Shown: positions 52,355-61,512, counted from the stretch's first letter. The stretch: DNA of 64,000 bases from Novipirellula caenicola (GCF_039545035.1 NZ_BAABRO010000025.1:26426-90425); one strand, 5' to 3'. The notes: generated by a model not told the origin, from the letters alone. Made by a program: numbers and translations.

Positions 52355-53461
52355 TTATTGATTCAGCAGATCGCGATACAGAGTCCGGTACCGATCGATC
52401 ATCGTCGGGATTGAAAAATCGGTACGCGCCCGTGCTTGGTTTTGTTGCCCAAGTTCACGTGCAAAATCAACGTCCTCGAGAAAACGCGTGACCCGCTGGG
52501 CCATCATTTCCGAGTCACCCGATTCGAACAACTGGTCCTCCGCCGCGTGCGCCAACAACGTGCTGGATCCTTCGACGTTACTGGACACAACTGGCAACCC
52601 GGCCGCCATCGCTTCGAGCACCACATTGGGCATGCCCTCGTAGCGGCTAGGCAACACCAGCACGCGTGATGCTCGCATCCACGCGGCGATGTTAGCGTGC
52701 CACGGTAAACGTTGGACTCGGTCATGACCCACCTGCTGCGTCCACTCATCGATTTCCGTTTCGAGCGGTCCTTCGCCGATCAACAGCATCCGCCGTTGCG
52801 AACCTGCCGGCGCCAGTGTATCGATTTGTTCCTGTAGCAGCTCCAGTCCTTTTTGCGGGTGCATCCGTCCCACAAACAGAGTCACCACGCTGTCGTCATC
52901 CCAGCCGATCGTGTGCAGGGCGACGGGATGGGCAGTTGAAAACGTCGGCACGTCCACTGCGTTGGGGATAACCGAAGTACTCGCCGCTTGGGTGCCCAAG
53001 TATCGGTGTGAAAATCGTTTCACCTCTTCGCTGACACAGACGACGTGTTTCATTTTTTTGACCAGCCGTCGTTCAATTTGGCAGCGGATTCGATTCGCCT
53101 CGGCAACACGAATGCCGCCCACACGCACATCCACTCCTGCATCGATTGCCGCCATCGTGCCGATCACGTTGGCGTGGAATAAGAACGTTTGCACCAGCGA
53201 TGGCTGAAACGATCGCAGCAACTTTGCCAATTCACGTCGCGCCCGTATGAAGTGCCACGCCGAGTCGAGATTTAGATAGGTGACCGAGATGCCATGCGAG
53301 CAAAGCCGGTCGGCGAAGATCGCTTTCTCAGGTAGCGGCGGCGATCCAATACTGTAAACCCGCACATGATCGCCCTGGTCGGCCAAGCCGATCGCGATCT
53401 CGGACAAACACCGTTCGGCGCCGCCGGGATTCAATTCGGTAATGACAAAAGCGATTCGCAT
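52355..53461 (-). CDS. Glycosyltransferase family 4
   Basis: 368 aa GT-B fold. N-terminal domain starts with the typical RIAFVITELNPGGAERCLSE loop; the second domain has VTLFVGRMHPQKGLELLQEQ, LLIGEGPLE, and the nucleotide-sugar/retaining motif VLVLPSRYEGMPNVVLEAMA (about 268-287, with the E-x7-E pair). Acts on the cytoplasmic side in exopolysaccharide or LPS-like glycan assembly. No polymerase or flippase genes adjacent. Shares a short 30-bp spacer with rsmE, likely the same transcript (rsmE first). Confidence 0.9.
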   Translation of the reverse strand: MRIAFVITELNPGGAERCLSEIAIGLADQGDHVRVYSIGSPPLPEKAIFADRLCSHGISVTYLNLDSAWHFIRARRELAKLLRSFQPSLVQTFLFHANVIGTMAAIDAGVDVRVGGIRVAEANRIRCQIERRLVKKMKHVVCVSEEVKRFSHRYLGTQAASTSVIPNAVDVPTFSTAHPVALHTIGWDDDSVVTLFVGRMHPQKGLELLQEQIDTLAPAGSQRRMLLIGEGPLETEIDEWTQQVGHDRVQRLPWHANIAAWMRASRVLVLPSRYEGMPNVVLEAMAAGLPVVSSNVEGSSTLLAHAAEDQLFESGDSEMMAQRVTRFLEDVDFARELGQQNQARARTDFSIPTMIDRYRTLYRDLLNQ

Positions 53462-53491
53462 TCGGGCGTATTCTCTACAACCTGCGTTTCT

Positions 53492-54199
53492 CTACAACAT
53501 GCGAGCGGCAATCACGACCGCGGCGGTTTCGATTCGATAAATTCGCTTGCCAAGCGGCAGGCACTGGAATCCGTTTTGCATCGCCAAACCGACTTCGTCC
53601 TCGGTCCATCCACCCTCGGGCCCCACCGCGGCACAGCAATTTGTCGCGTCGTCGCGGTTAGCGACTGCGACTTGATCAGCATCGTCGGCAGGATGGGCAA
53701 TCCAGAGGAGTTGATCTTGATGGGCCGCGTCGGCAAAAAATTGGCTGCTGGTGAGCGTGTCTTGGATTTCCATCAAATGGTTACGGCCGGATTGTTTACA
53801 AGCTTCGATCACGGTCCGTCTCAGTTTTTCTAGTAGCGATGCCGATGGCTCTCGCTGCGTCCGTGCCGCCACGATTGGTGTTAACGTTTTCACTCCGATT
53901 TCGGTCAAGCGTTCGACCAGCTCGCGACAACGATCGGGCTTCGGCAGCGCCACGCCCAAATGCAGTGACACCTGGGGCTCACGATCCGGCTGGGTGGTCG
54001 GCTGGGTGCTGCAAAAACACTCGCGCCTGGTGATTGATTCGATCACCGCCTCGGCCTCGCTTCCCTTGCCATCAAACAGCGTGATCGATTCGCCGGTTTT
54101 GACCCGCATCACCCGGATGGCATGCTGAGCCTCGGCGTCGACCAGGACGATGTTTCCCCCGTTGGAGGGCAGGTTAGAACAATAATAACGACGAGTCAT
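53492..54199 (-). CDS. rsmE: 16S rRNA (uracil(1498)-N(3))-methyltransferase
   Basis: 235 aa from the ATG at 54199 (MTRRYYCSNLPSNGGNIVLV); earlier in-frame sequence lacks family character. PUA-like N-terminal part (HAIRVMRVKTGESITLFDGK), then the SPOUT methyltransferase with LGVALPKPDRCRELVERLTE-IGV, ARTQREP, ACKQSGRNHLMEI, AVGPEGGWTEDEV (about 190) and PLGKRIYRIETAAVVI, which form the trefoil-knot SAM site. Should methylate U1498 of 16S rRNA. Neighbour GT4 follows downstream. Confidence 0.92.
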   Translation of the reverse strand: MTRRYYCSNLPSNGGNIVLVDAEAQHAIRVMRVKTGESITLFDGKGSEAEAVIESITRRECFCSTQPTTQPDREPQVSLHLGVALPKPDRCRELVERLTEIGVKTLTPIVAARTQREPSASLLEKLRRTVIEACKQSGRNHLMEIQDTLTSSQFFADAAHQDQLLWIAHPADDADQVAVANRDDATNCCAAVGPEGGWTEDEVGLAMQNGFQCLPLGKRIYRIETAAVVIAARML

Positions 54200-54386
54200 T
54201 GTGGAATCGGGGGAGCGTGGCGAATACGCGAGTCGGTACCCCAGGGATGCTGGAGGATCGATCAAAGCAGTGCCGATAATACACGTAATGACGATCGACG
54301 TCTGGGTGGTGTCGTCTGGAGGAGGTTCTCGCAGCGAATCTTCCCCTTTGAAATGGATGGCAGCCTATCGAGAAGGATTTTACGCA

Positions 54387-55184
54387 ATGACTGACGTCCT
54401 CAAACATTGGCGTCTTTCGGCACTGCCGTTTTCAGAATCCCCGGGCCAATGGTTCTTTGCTGGCTCGGCACAAAAGTCGGCCATGGCGCAAATCGCCCAG
54501 TCGTTAGCGGTTCACACTCGCTGCGTGATCGTACAAAGCGAACCACGTTGCGGGGTGTCCACTTTGCTGCATCAATTGGTGGCCAGTCGCGGGATGGGCG
54601 ACCGAGCGACTCTGTGTGTCATGACCGACGCCTCGCGTGCACTGGATGTTTCATCGACAATCCGCCAACTGACACGTGGCTTGGGGATTGATGCCATTTC
54701 AGCGGTGCGTCCGCATCGCGCAGCGACGACGCGAGAGCTGCAGCGAGCGATTGAGTTTCTCGCCTGTCAAAGTGTACATATGGTTTGGTTGGTCGACGGC
54801 GTTACGCCCGCCGTGTTGTCGGTCCTGAGATCGCTGTCCGATTGCGATCATCTATCGGTCGTGGTGGCCGCGACTGCAACGCAAGTCAAGCGATTGCCTG
54901 CCGCGAGAACCTCCGATTACCGGACTGTCAAATTAGGACGTTTTACCGCCGAGGATACCGATCGTTTTCTTTCGCAATCGGTAACGCGAGTCGGTGGACG
55001 CCAGTCGCTGTTTCATCCCCGCGCGGTGGATCAATTGCATGCTTACAGCGGAGGCCGCGTCGGCATTTTAACGCAGCTCGCTGCGTCATCGCTTGTCCAC
55101 GCCGCACGCCAGCGTCAGGAACAAGTCATGCCGAATATCATCGCCAGTGTCGCCGCCGAGTCGACCGCGCGTCGTGCCGCCTAG
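54387..55184 (+). CDS. ExeA-like AAA protein with degenerate P-loop
   Basis: 265 aa from the ATG at 54387 (GAAGGA upstream). MTDVLKHWRLSALPFSESPG is the characteristic start of ExeA/GspA-type ATPases (usually ...FxLxxxPFxxxP). The Walker A position reads QSEPRCGVSTLLHQLVASRG, lacking the Lys of GxxGxGK[ST]; Walker B region MVWLVDGVTPAVLSVLRSLS is also poor. Later parts match the family (VKLGRFTAEDTDRFLSQSVT, RAVDQLHAYSGGRVGILTQL). Probably a nucleotide-binding-deficient relative. Starts divergently from rsmE. Confidence 0.7.
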   Translation: MTDVLKHWRLSALPFSESPGQWFFAGSAQKSAMAQIAQSLAVHTRCVIVQSEPRCGVSTLLHQLVASRGMGDRATLCVMTDASRALDVSSTIRQLTRGLGIDAISAVRPHRAATTRELQRAIEFLACQSVHMVWLVDGVTPAVLSVLRSLSDCDHLSVVVAATATQVKRLPAARTSDYRTVKLGRFTAEDTDRFLSQSVTRVGGRQSLFHPRAVDQLHAYSGGRVGILTQLAASSLVHAARQRQEQVMPNIIASVAAESTARRAA

Positions 55185-55202
55185 GACGCCCTCCAATGTC
55201 GG

Positions 55203-55395
55203 CCAGCTTTCCAAGCTGGAACCGTCGCGGTGAGCGTGGCGTCCGCAATAAACGCGGATCAACTCGCGTCGACGATCAAATGGGATGCACGCCAACGGCT
55301 TGGAAAGCCGAGCGACAATCGCAGCGGAGCGGAGATCCGGCGTCGCAGCGGCAACGAACGTGAGGTCACCTTCGGTCGCCGGACTTACGACTCAA
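55203..55395. repeat. Isolated partial copy of array B plus a hairpin
   Basis: Contains CCAGCTT-TCC-AAGCTGG (55203-55219) and, at 55286-55370, the first half of an array B unit: GATGCACGCC, CGGCTT-GGA-AAGCCG (55298-55312), GAGCGACAATCGCAGCGGAG, CGTCGCAGCGGCAACGAACG and GTCACCTTCGGTCGCC. Located between the convergent ExeA-like and 55401 genes. The full array starts at 57.7 kb, beyond the two exported-protein genes. Confidence 0.75.
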
Positions 55396-55400
55396 CGACT

Positions 55401-56453
55401 CTAATTTTGCGAGCGATTCAAATACAGAGTCTCGCAGCGGTCAATTTTGTTTGCTCGCGCCAGCCAATCCAACTCGGTACTGACGTGCTTGCGATTGCGT
55501 CGGTTTAAATCTTCGCACATCCGCTGGATGAGCCATTGCTTCTCGATATTCCCAAAAGGATGCAATAAGACAAACAAATTATGGGCAACTTTTTCATAAT
55601 GTGACGTGCTTTGTAGCTGTCGTTCATAACCGACCGTCAAGTCGATCAAGCGTGCAACAGTGCATTCATCGCGGAGAAACTTTCGTACGAGCTGACCACG
55701 TTCTATATCGCGAACCGGAAAAACGGGGCCTCTAAGTATCCCCGTGAATGCGTCAGGCGTTCCATTTACAGAAATCAATCCTCCGTGAACATCCGTTGTC
55801 AATCGCAACAAGTCGTTCGTCGCGGTCGGCAAGCCACGAATCTCGCCATCGGAAAGAAAGTCGTCCGAAATTGGCACTCGCACCTGTCTGCCGATGATTT
55901 GATTCTTGCTAGGCCGACCGTCTTGTTTTCTGTTCAGCGGCGTGTTCTCAACGTCATGGATACAAAGCGTAAAATCAGCGATCAGAAAACCGCTCAGGGG
56001 ATTTTCTCGAGGCTGCATTCCCATACCATTCCACACGGTTCGATGTCGAACTGGCAATCCGGCGACAAATATCGACTGATAGCTAGTGATACGCACGAGC
56101 ACCACGTACGAATAACAAGTGCCAGGGACCAACTTAAGATTACGTTCGCTTTCCCCGAAATCGCTCTCTGCTTCGAGATCATTCCAAATGATTTCAGCGG
56201 GTGGTCCAATGGAGTTCACCTCATACGATGAGCCCACGCTCATCCTCAGATCGCGTTGCCAATGGATGGGACGAATGATCACTTCTTCCGAGACGCGAAT
56301 GGTAAATTTCACGATCGCAACGTCACTCAAGTAAAGTGGTTGACGAGCAAAATCGATTTGCATGTCAACCGCATTGAGATTGTTTGCCTTAGCTTCGTTG
56401 CAGAATGCAACCCAAAAACAAAGTACCGTGACAAGAAAGGCGGACCGGTTCAT
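55401..56453 (-). CDS. Exported hypothetical protein (downstream member of pair)
   Basis: 350 aa, signal peptide AFLVTVLCFWVAFCNEAKA (cleavage near 23). Beta-rich N-terminal part (IDFARQPLYLSDVAIVKFTI, RVSEEVIIRPIHW) resembles an immunoglobulin-like fold, followed by RNLKLVPGTCYSYVVLVRIT and a C-terminal helical region (LIDLTVGYERQLQSTSHYEK, NIEKQWLIQRMCEDLNRRNR). Starts three bases after the stop of the 56457 gene and has a similar layout, so the two look like a diverged pair in one operon. AT-richer than neighbours. Flanked by array B sequence. Function unknown. Confidence 0.7.
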   Translation of the reverse strand: MNRSAFLVTVLCFWVAFCNEAKANNLNAVDMQIDFARQPLYLSDVAIVKFTIRVSEEVIIRPIHWQRDLRMSVGSSYEVNSIGPPAEIIWNDLEAESDFGESERNLKLVPGTCYSYVVLVRITSYQSIFVAGLPVRHRTVWNGMGMQPRENPLSGFLIADFTLCIHDVENTPLNRKQDGRPSKNQIIGRQVRVPISDDFLSDGEIRGLPTATNDLLRLTTDVHGGLISVNGTPDAFTGILRGPVFPVRDIERGQLVRKFLRDECTVARLIDLTVGYERQLQSTSHYEKVAHNLFVLLHPFGNIEKQWLIQRMCEDLNRRNRKHVSTELDWLARANKIDRCETLYLNRSQN

Positions 56454-56456
56454 GCT

Positions 56457-57437
56457 TCAATTCTTGAACAAGAGTAGTCTTGGATCGAGCGTTTTCTGGT
56501 ATTGCACGTAAAGTTGCGTCTTTTGCTTTGCCGTCAAGTTTCGTCGAATCTCCTCGATTAACTTCGGACGTATCCAATCTCGCTCAACGGGTGAACATGA
56601 AGCGATAGACGACTCAACGAATTCGCTGAGTCGACGGACGTCAAACTCATCAACGCAACAAACGTCGGCCTGTTGAATGACTTGATGCAAACGCACAAGC
56701 GTTGAAGTTTCATTGAGTTCATCTTCCAGCAATTCTCTCCACCTTTTTTCGTACGTCCCCCGACCGTCGATCGATTCCAGGCTCAATATCCCCGTCCGCG
56801 CTTGGCCTTCAAAATTGCCTTTCCGCCTACCGCCGGCCAGAAACGTTGCACCATGGATCTCCGCAAGCAAGGCATCATTACGATCATGGTCTCGTGCAAG
56901 AAACCCAACAAATGAAACCCTTTTGCGTTCACCCAATATCAGCACCTCTGCATTGGCATCATTCGAACCGGCATCCCGATCGACTCGTTTCAGACGCACG
57001 TACAAATCAAGGTCGCACTCTTCCAAGTGAACATCCTCAATTGGAAAAACGGGGATCGTTGTTACCAGGACAGTGACGGACGCCGTTTCACCTGACGCAA
57101 TTGCTTTATTGACGTCGTCTGGATATCGACAAGCGATTTCGGAAGCAACTTGCAATGGCACAACTTCAACATCGCCACCAATCGCCATTCCCAACCAGTT
57201 GTCCAAAGCAAATTCAGGAATGGAAAACTGATTCTTTGTTCCATTGGTGATTTTTAGGTTGACCAAGAAAACGTCGCCAGGGATCAGCTGTTCGCGGCTG
57301 AGAGAAAACGTGATCACCGGTTTCGAAACCGGGTCATCCGCGATCACTGACGAAACAAATAACGTAAACAGGACAATGGGAAACCACGATCGATGACGAG
57401 TCGTCGGGTGCTTTGCAGAAAAGATTTGCAAACGCAT
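56457..57437 (-). CDS. Exported hypothetical protein (upstream member of pair)
   Basis: 326 aa from the ATG at 57437 (a TTG lies nine bases upstream). Signal peptide to about residue 33 (SWFPIVLFTLFVSSVIADD). Beta-rich start (VITFSLSREQLIPGDVFLVN, LKITNGTKNQFSIPEFALDN) again suggests an Ig-like domain; the rest ends in helices (LLEDELNETSTLVRLHQVIQ, RDWIRPKLIEEIRRNLTAKQ). Layout matches the 55401 protein though sequence similarity is weak. Low GC. Set between array B remnants on both sides, which is consistent with insertion of the pair into an array. No known family. Confidence 0.7.
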   Translation of the reverse strand: MRLQIFSAKHPTTRHRSWFPIVLFTLFVSSVIADDPVSKPVITFSLSREQLIPGDVFLVNLKITNGTKNQFSIPEFALDNWLGMAIGGDVEVVPLQVASEIACRYPDDVNKAIASGETASVTVLVTTIPVFPIEDVHLEECDLDLYVRLKRVDRDAGSNDANAEVLILGERKRVSFVGFLARDHDRNDALLAEIHGATFLAGGRRKGNFEGQARTGILSLESIDGRGTYEKRWRELLEDELNETSTLVRLHQVIQQADVCCVDEFDVRRLSEFVESSIASCSPVERDWIRPKLIEEIRRNLTAKQKTQLYVQYQKTLDPRLLLFKN

Positions 57438-57500
57438 GGGAGCCAACCTGCTGAGTGAAGGTACTCGTCATTCACGGATCTCCACATCGAGGTGGAGTCG

Positions 57501-57690
57501 TCAATCAACCGTCTGAAATACGATTGTAGACAATTCCGAGTTGGCCGGGTGCATTTGGACCATGTAAGTGTCGGATTGGGAAATCCGACTCAACGTGTCA
57601 CTATCGGTAGCGTCTGCCGTATAGAAAACAGTATCGAGCAAGCAGTTGTCACATGCAAGTCTCTGGTGAATAGGTGGGATCCCGAATATC
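57501..57690 (-). pseudogene. Possible gene remnant next to array B
   Basis: Minus-strand reading ...IFGIPPIHQRLACDNCLLDT VFYTADATDSDTLSRISQSD TYMVQMHPANSELSTIVFQT VD, then stop at 57501. It reads like the C-terminal end of a real protein, but it runs directly into array sequence upstream and has no start. Could be a gene end cut off by array expansion, or chance. Stop is TGA/TAA-type on the minus strand. Confidence 0.25.
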
Positions 57691-57694
57691 TGTA

Positions 57695-58505
57695 GGCCGG
57701 ATCGCGGTGGCAACGAACATAAGGTCACCTTCGGTTGCCAGATCGGCGTCGCTTTTTCGTGACTTGGTCCGGCCTGCGGAACTACACTCGCTTTGACGAT
57801 CAAACGGGATGCACGCCAACGGCTTGGAAAGCCGAGCGACAATGCAGCGGAGCGGCGATCCGGCACCGCAGCGGCAACAAACATAAGGTCACTTTCGGTC
57901 GCAGGAACGGCGTCGCTTTTTCGTGACTTGGTCCGGCCTGCGGAACTTCACTTGCTTTGGCGATCAATTGTGATGCACGCCAACGGCTTGGAAAGCCGAG
58001 CGACAATGCAGCGGAGCGAAGATCCGGCGTCGCAGCGGCAACGAACGTGAGGTCCCTTTCGGTCGCCAGATCGGCATCGCTTGTTCGTGACTTGGTCCGG
58101 CCTGCGGAACTACACTCGCTTTGACGATCAAATGGGAAACACGCCAACGGCTTGGAAAGCCGAGCGACAATGCAGCGGAGCGGAGATCCGGCGTCGCGGT
58201 GGCAACGAATGTGAGGTCACCTTCGGTCGCCAGATCGACGTCGCATTTTCGTGACTTAGTCCGGCCTGCGGAACTTCACTCGCTTTGACGATCAAATGGG
58301 ATGCACGCCAACGGCTTGGAAAGCCGAGCGACATTGCAGCGGAGCGGCGATCCGGCACCGCGGCGGCAACGAATGTGAGGTCACCTTCGGTCGCCGGATC
58401 GACGTCGCATTTTCGTGACTTGGTCCGGCCTGCGGAACTTCACTTGCTTTGACGATCAAATGGGATGCACGCCAACGGCTTGGAAAGCCGAGCGACAATC
58501 GTAAG
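57695..58505. repeat. Tandem array B, 164-bp units (about 5 copies)
   Basis: The landmark GATGCACGCCAACGG (or a close variant) falls at 57808, 57972, 58136, 58300 and 58464: four spacings of exactly 164 bp. Each unit holds CGGCTT-GGA-AAGCCG, a GCAGCGGAGCG segment, GTGAGGTCACCTTCGGTCGC and TTCGTGACTTGGTCCGGCCT. Copies differ by a few percent. It lies upstream of the 56457 gene and ends eight bases before the stop of the PQQ-propeller gene. Minus-strand frames through it are not genes; 164 is not a multiple of three. Confidence 0.9.
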
Positions 58506-58512
58506 ACCCGAT

Positions 58513-59859
58513 TTAGCCTTCGATTCGATAGAGCGCCTTGTCGGTTCTCAGGATCAATGCGTTGTCGACGACGGCGGGCGAGGCCATGATTTGGCCATCG
58601 ACCTCGTTCTCGGCTACGACCTTGCCTTCACTGCCGGGCTGGATCAACGTGACTTTGCCTTCGTGCGATCCGATCAGCAAATGACCGCCCACCAACACCG
58701 GCGACGCAGAATACTTGCCGCCAATTCGCTGCTTCCAAACTTCCTCGCCGCTCTTTGCATCAAAACAACTGGCCACGCCGCTGTCTTCGATCACGTACAG
58801 CAATCCGTCGTGCAGCACCGGTGACGGTTTGGCGGGGATGCCTTTTTTGACTTGCCATAAAACATGCGAGTCGGTCACGTCGCCGGATCCTTCGACGTTC
58901 ACCGCAAACAACATCGGTTTGCCAAAACCGGTGCAGAAATAAACGACACCGTCGCCATAGACGGGACGCGGGACCACCGAAAATCCTTTGCCGTGATAGA
59001 CCTTCCAAACTTCGCTGCCATCGCTGGGGTTGTAGGCGACGATCCACTGCGATCCCATGCAAATCAACTGCTCGCGGCCTTGTTTGTCCGTGATCGCAAT
59101 CGGGGTGCAGTACGACTTTTTCATCTCGCCGCTGGGAGCTTCCAACTCAGGTCGGTCGGTTTCCCATACCGTTTCGCCGGTCGCTTTATCCAGTGCCGTG
59201 ACGTATTGGCGATCCATTCCGTCTTGAATCAGCACGAGGCGATCGCGGAAGATAAACGGTGAACTGCCGGGACCGACCCCGTGTTCTAACGGCAGCGTGC
59301 GACTCCATACGATCTGGCGGTTCGTTCGATCGACGCAAAACGTCCCAAAGGTTCCAAAGTGGCAATAGATATGTTCGCCATCAATCACCGGCGTGGGCGA
59401 GGCGTAGCTGTTGAGCGAATGAATCGGATCGGGAGCCTCGATTTCCGCAAGGTCAATCGTGTGTTGAAGTTTGCCGGACGCGAAATCGACCGCCAGCAGT
59501 TTCAGTGAGATCGACTTGGCGATTGCAACCTGATTGAACTTCTTTGCCTCAATGTCTTTTTGCTTGAGTAACGCGATTCGTTCATCCTCACTGGGGATGT
59601 TCTCGATCGCGGTGGTCAACCAAATCGTGCCATCGGCGATCACAGGGGACGACCACGCTTTTCCAGGAAGCTCTGTCTTCCAAGTCACGTTTTCGGTTTC
59701 ACCAAAGTTCAGCGGAATCGATTGGCCACTGACGATGCCGTCCCCCGACGCACCCCGGAATTGCGGCCAAGGCGAATCGGCAAATGCAGTGGTCAGATGT
59801 GTCGATGTGATCAAGGCGATGGCAAGCATGCCGTGCGAGCCGGGAAAGCGGAGCGTCAT
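58513..59859 (-). CDS. PQQ-type beta-propeller secreted protein
   Basis: 448 aa. Signal peptide MLAIALITSTHLTTAFA, then DSPWPQFRGASGDGIVSGQS, the same opening as the 40327 protein. Blades are recognisable by A/V-D-x-A-T/S-G-x-x-W units: LLAVDFASGKLQHTIDL, CVDRTNRQIVWSRTL, VTALDKATGETVWETD, SCFDAKSGEEVWKQRI. About 30 percent similar in feel to the 40327 protein, so they are distant paralogues. Periplasmic; probably no cofactor. Its start faces the 119-bp duplications. Confidence 0.85.
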   Translation of the reverse strand: MTLRFPGSHGMLAIALITSTHLTTAFADSPWPQFRGASGDGIVSGQSIPLNFGETENVTWKTELPGKAWSSPVIADGTIWLTTAIENIPSEDERIALLKQKDIEAKKFNQVAIAKSISLKLLAVDFASGKLQHTIDLAEIEAPDPIHSLNSYASPTPVIDGEHIYCHFGTFGTFCVDRTNRQIVWSRTLPLEHGVGPGSSPFIFRDRLVLIQDGMDRQYVTALDKATGETVWETDRPELEAPSGEMKKSYCTPIAITDKQGREQLICMGSQWIVAYNPSDGSEVWKVYHGKGFSVVPRPVYGDGVVYFCTGFGKPMLFAVNVEGSGDVTDSHVLWQVKKGIPAKPSPVLHDGLLYVIEDSGVASCFDAKSGEEVWKQRIGGKYSASPVLVGGHLLIGSHEGKVTLIQPGSEGKVVAENEVDGQIMASPAVVDNALILRTDKALYRIEG

Positions 59860-59890
59860 TGGTGAGGTCTGCTTAAGTGCGAGGGATGTG

Positions 59891-60121
59891 GGATAGGCTT
59901 CCAGCCTGTCACGGCAGGCATGGTCTTTTCATAGCGAAAAATCGCCAGGAGTTTTCGGGCGGGGGCGTGGGGGACGAAAGTCTTCGCGACTTTCGCTACG
60001 AGGACTGGGGAATAGGCTTCCAGCCTGTCATGGCAGCATGGTCTTTTCGTAACGAAAAATCGCCAAAGCTTTCGGGCGGGGGCATGGGGAACGAAAGTCT
60101 TCGCGACTTTCGCTACGAGGA
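59891..60121. repeat. Tandem duplication of a 119-bp unit
   Basis: Units at 59891 and 60010. Each begins GATAGGCTTCCAGCCTGTCA (hairpin AGGCT-TCC-AGCCT), continues ATGGTCTTTTC...CGAAAAATCGCCA and ends ACGAAAGTCTTCGCGACTTT, the family also seen reversed at 12444. GGAAGCCTATTCC follows at 60138 in inverted form. Spacer 59860-60189 contains nothing else recognisable. Confidence 0.8.
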
Positions 60122-60189
60122 ATGTCAAGACAGACGGGAAGCCTATTCCACATGATTGTAATAGGAATTGCGGGGGAGATGCAGCTGGC

Positions 60190-61512
60190 TTAGGCACGAA
60201 GCCCTTGAGCGCGTCGCCAGGCCGACAATTGCTTTTCGCGGCCCACTCGCTCGGTGATCGCATCCCACTGCTTGGCCACCCGATCCAGGGCCGGTTTTGC
60301 CTTGATTTTCCCGTCAATCGCCTCAAGAATCGCCGAATCGAGCACGCTGTAATATTCACCCGCGTCGAAAAGCTGAAGCGGCGGCAGCGTCACAGGCGTC
60401 CGCAGTCGCTGAGTCAGCCAGGTTTCATAGGCACTTTGGCGACGTGGTTCGGCCGCGATTTCGGACTGCACCATCGCTCGGGTCGTTGTCACGCTCGAAA
60501 TTTGCCGGCGGATCGCCTCGCTGCCGTCGCCGCCAGTGATCCAATCCATCAGCCGTTTCGAAACGGCACTTTGTCGGCACATCGCCGAAAGCGAAATGAC
60601 AGGCGAATAAGGGTCCAGGAGCAGGCGGTTTTTGTCGTCGGTGCCCGGCAAATTGCTGACGCCGACCTCGGCTTCGTCGGCTGAACTGTTTTTTGCGAAA
60701 CCGATTCCACCCATCAAATCCCCACTTTGAATCGAGCCCCAAATTTCCGCAGGGGTTTGACGCTGCTCGGGGTAATGGGCCGCGGTTTTGATCATCTGCT
60801 GCAGTGCATCGACATAAGCTTCCTCGTTGAGCGTGGGCTTAAAATCATTGCGACTGAACAACCATCCTTGCGAGATCGTTGACGCGGCCCGCCACAAGAA
60901 CATCGATGCTGCCCATCCCTCGGCGAGCGGTTCATTCGCTTTGCCGCCAAGGTCTTTGCTAACCCAGCGATCGTAATCGTCCCACGACGCCAGCGGCGGG
61001 ACTTCCGCGGTGCTCAGCAGTGCCGGTTGGTTCGCTCCCAGCGGCATGCCAATGAATTCGTCGGCGTAGCGAGCCGCCCCGTTGCGAACTGCCGAGTAGA
61101 GTTCGCCGGTCTCGGTCTGCATCGCTTCGAATTGGTCTTCGCTGATCGGCACGATGGCTTCCGCATGGACCAATTCCGGAACGGCTAGCAGCGGGTAAAT
61201 CACCAGGTCGCTTTTGCTCGTTTCCGCGATCAGCCGGTCCATCGTCTGGCGTTCCGTGTTGCCTCGAGCCAGCGGAACGGGGGTGATTGCCAGAGGTTGT
61301 TCGTCAATCGAGGACCAGGACCGCGAGACGATGTCGGCCTCTTCGGACGTCCCGACCATCGCGATGCGGATCGGAACGTCGCTGCGGGACGTGGTCGGCT
61401 GAGGTTCGGCCTCGGGACGTGGCGTGCAGCCAGAGAATGTCAGCGCGGCACCGGTTGCCGTGGCAAGTAGCTGGCGTCGATTCAGTTGGATCGCATGTCG
61501 AGATTCAGCCAC
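60190..61512 (-). CDS. ABC-type sugar-binding-like lipoprotein
   Basis: 440 aa from a GTG at 61512; a TTG at 61554 is an alternative, no ATG is available. LNRRQLLATATGAALTFSGC is a Tat-type lipoprotein signal with Cys as lipid site. The mature protein has the two-lobe layout of family 1 extracellular solute-binding proteins (IRIAMVGTSEEADIVSRSWS, SDLVIYPLLAVPELVHAEAI, FIGMPLGANQPALLSTAEVP, PYSPVISLSAMCRQSAVSKR, LMDWITGG). No permease or ATPase genes adjacent. Divergent from xylB (about 160 bp), which hints at a pentose or related sugar. Confidence 0.7.
   Translation of the reverse strand: MAESRHAIQLNRRQLLATATGAALTFSGCTPRPEAEPQPTTSRSDVPIRIAMVGTSEEADIVSRSWSSIDEQPLAITPVPLARGNTERQTMDRLIAETSKSDLVIYPLLAVPELVHAEAIVPISEDQFEAMQTETGELYSAVRNGAARYADEFIGMPLGANQPALLSTAEVPPLASWDDYDRWVSKDLGGKANEPLAEGWAASMFLWRAASTISQGWLFSRNDFKPTLNEEAYVDALQQMIKTAAHYPEQRQTPAEIWGSIQSGDLMGGIGFAKNSSADEAEVGVSNLPGTDDKNRLLLDPYSPVISLSAMCRQSAVSKRLMDWITGGDGSEAIRRQISSVTTTRAMVQSEIAAEPRRQSAYETWLTQRLRTPVTLPPLQLFDAGEYYSVLDSAILEAIDGKIKAKPALDRVAKQWDAITERVGREKQLSAWRRAQGLRA

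Noticed and set aside
51644..52491. Several overlapping ORFs in array A
   Set aside because: They follow the repeat unit, change frame with the unit length, and have no independent start signals.
57800..58498. Minus-strand ORFs in array B
   Set aside because: Period of 164 bp is not a multiple of three and the same peptide appears in different frames; typical of repeat-born false genes.
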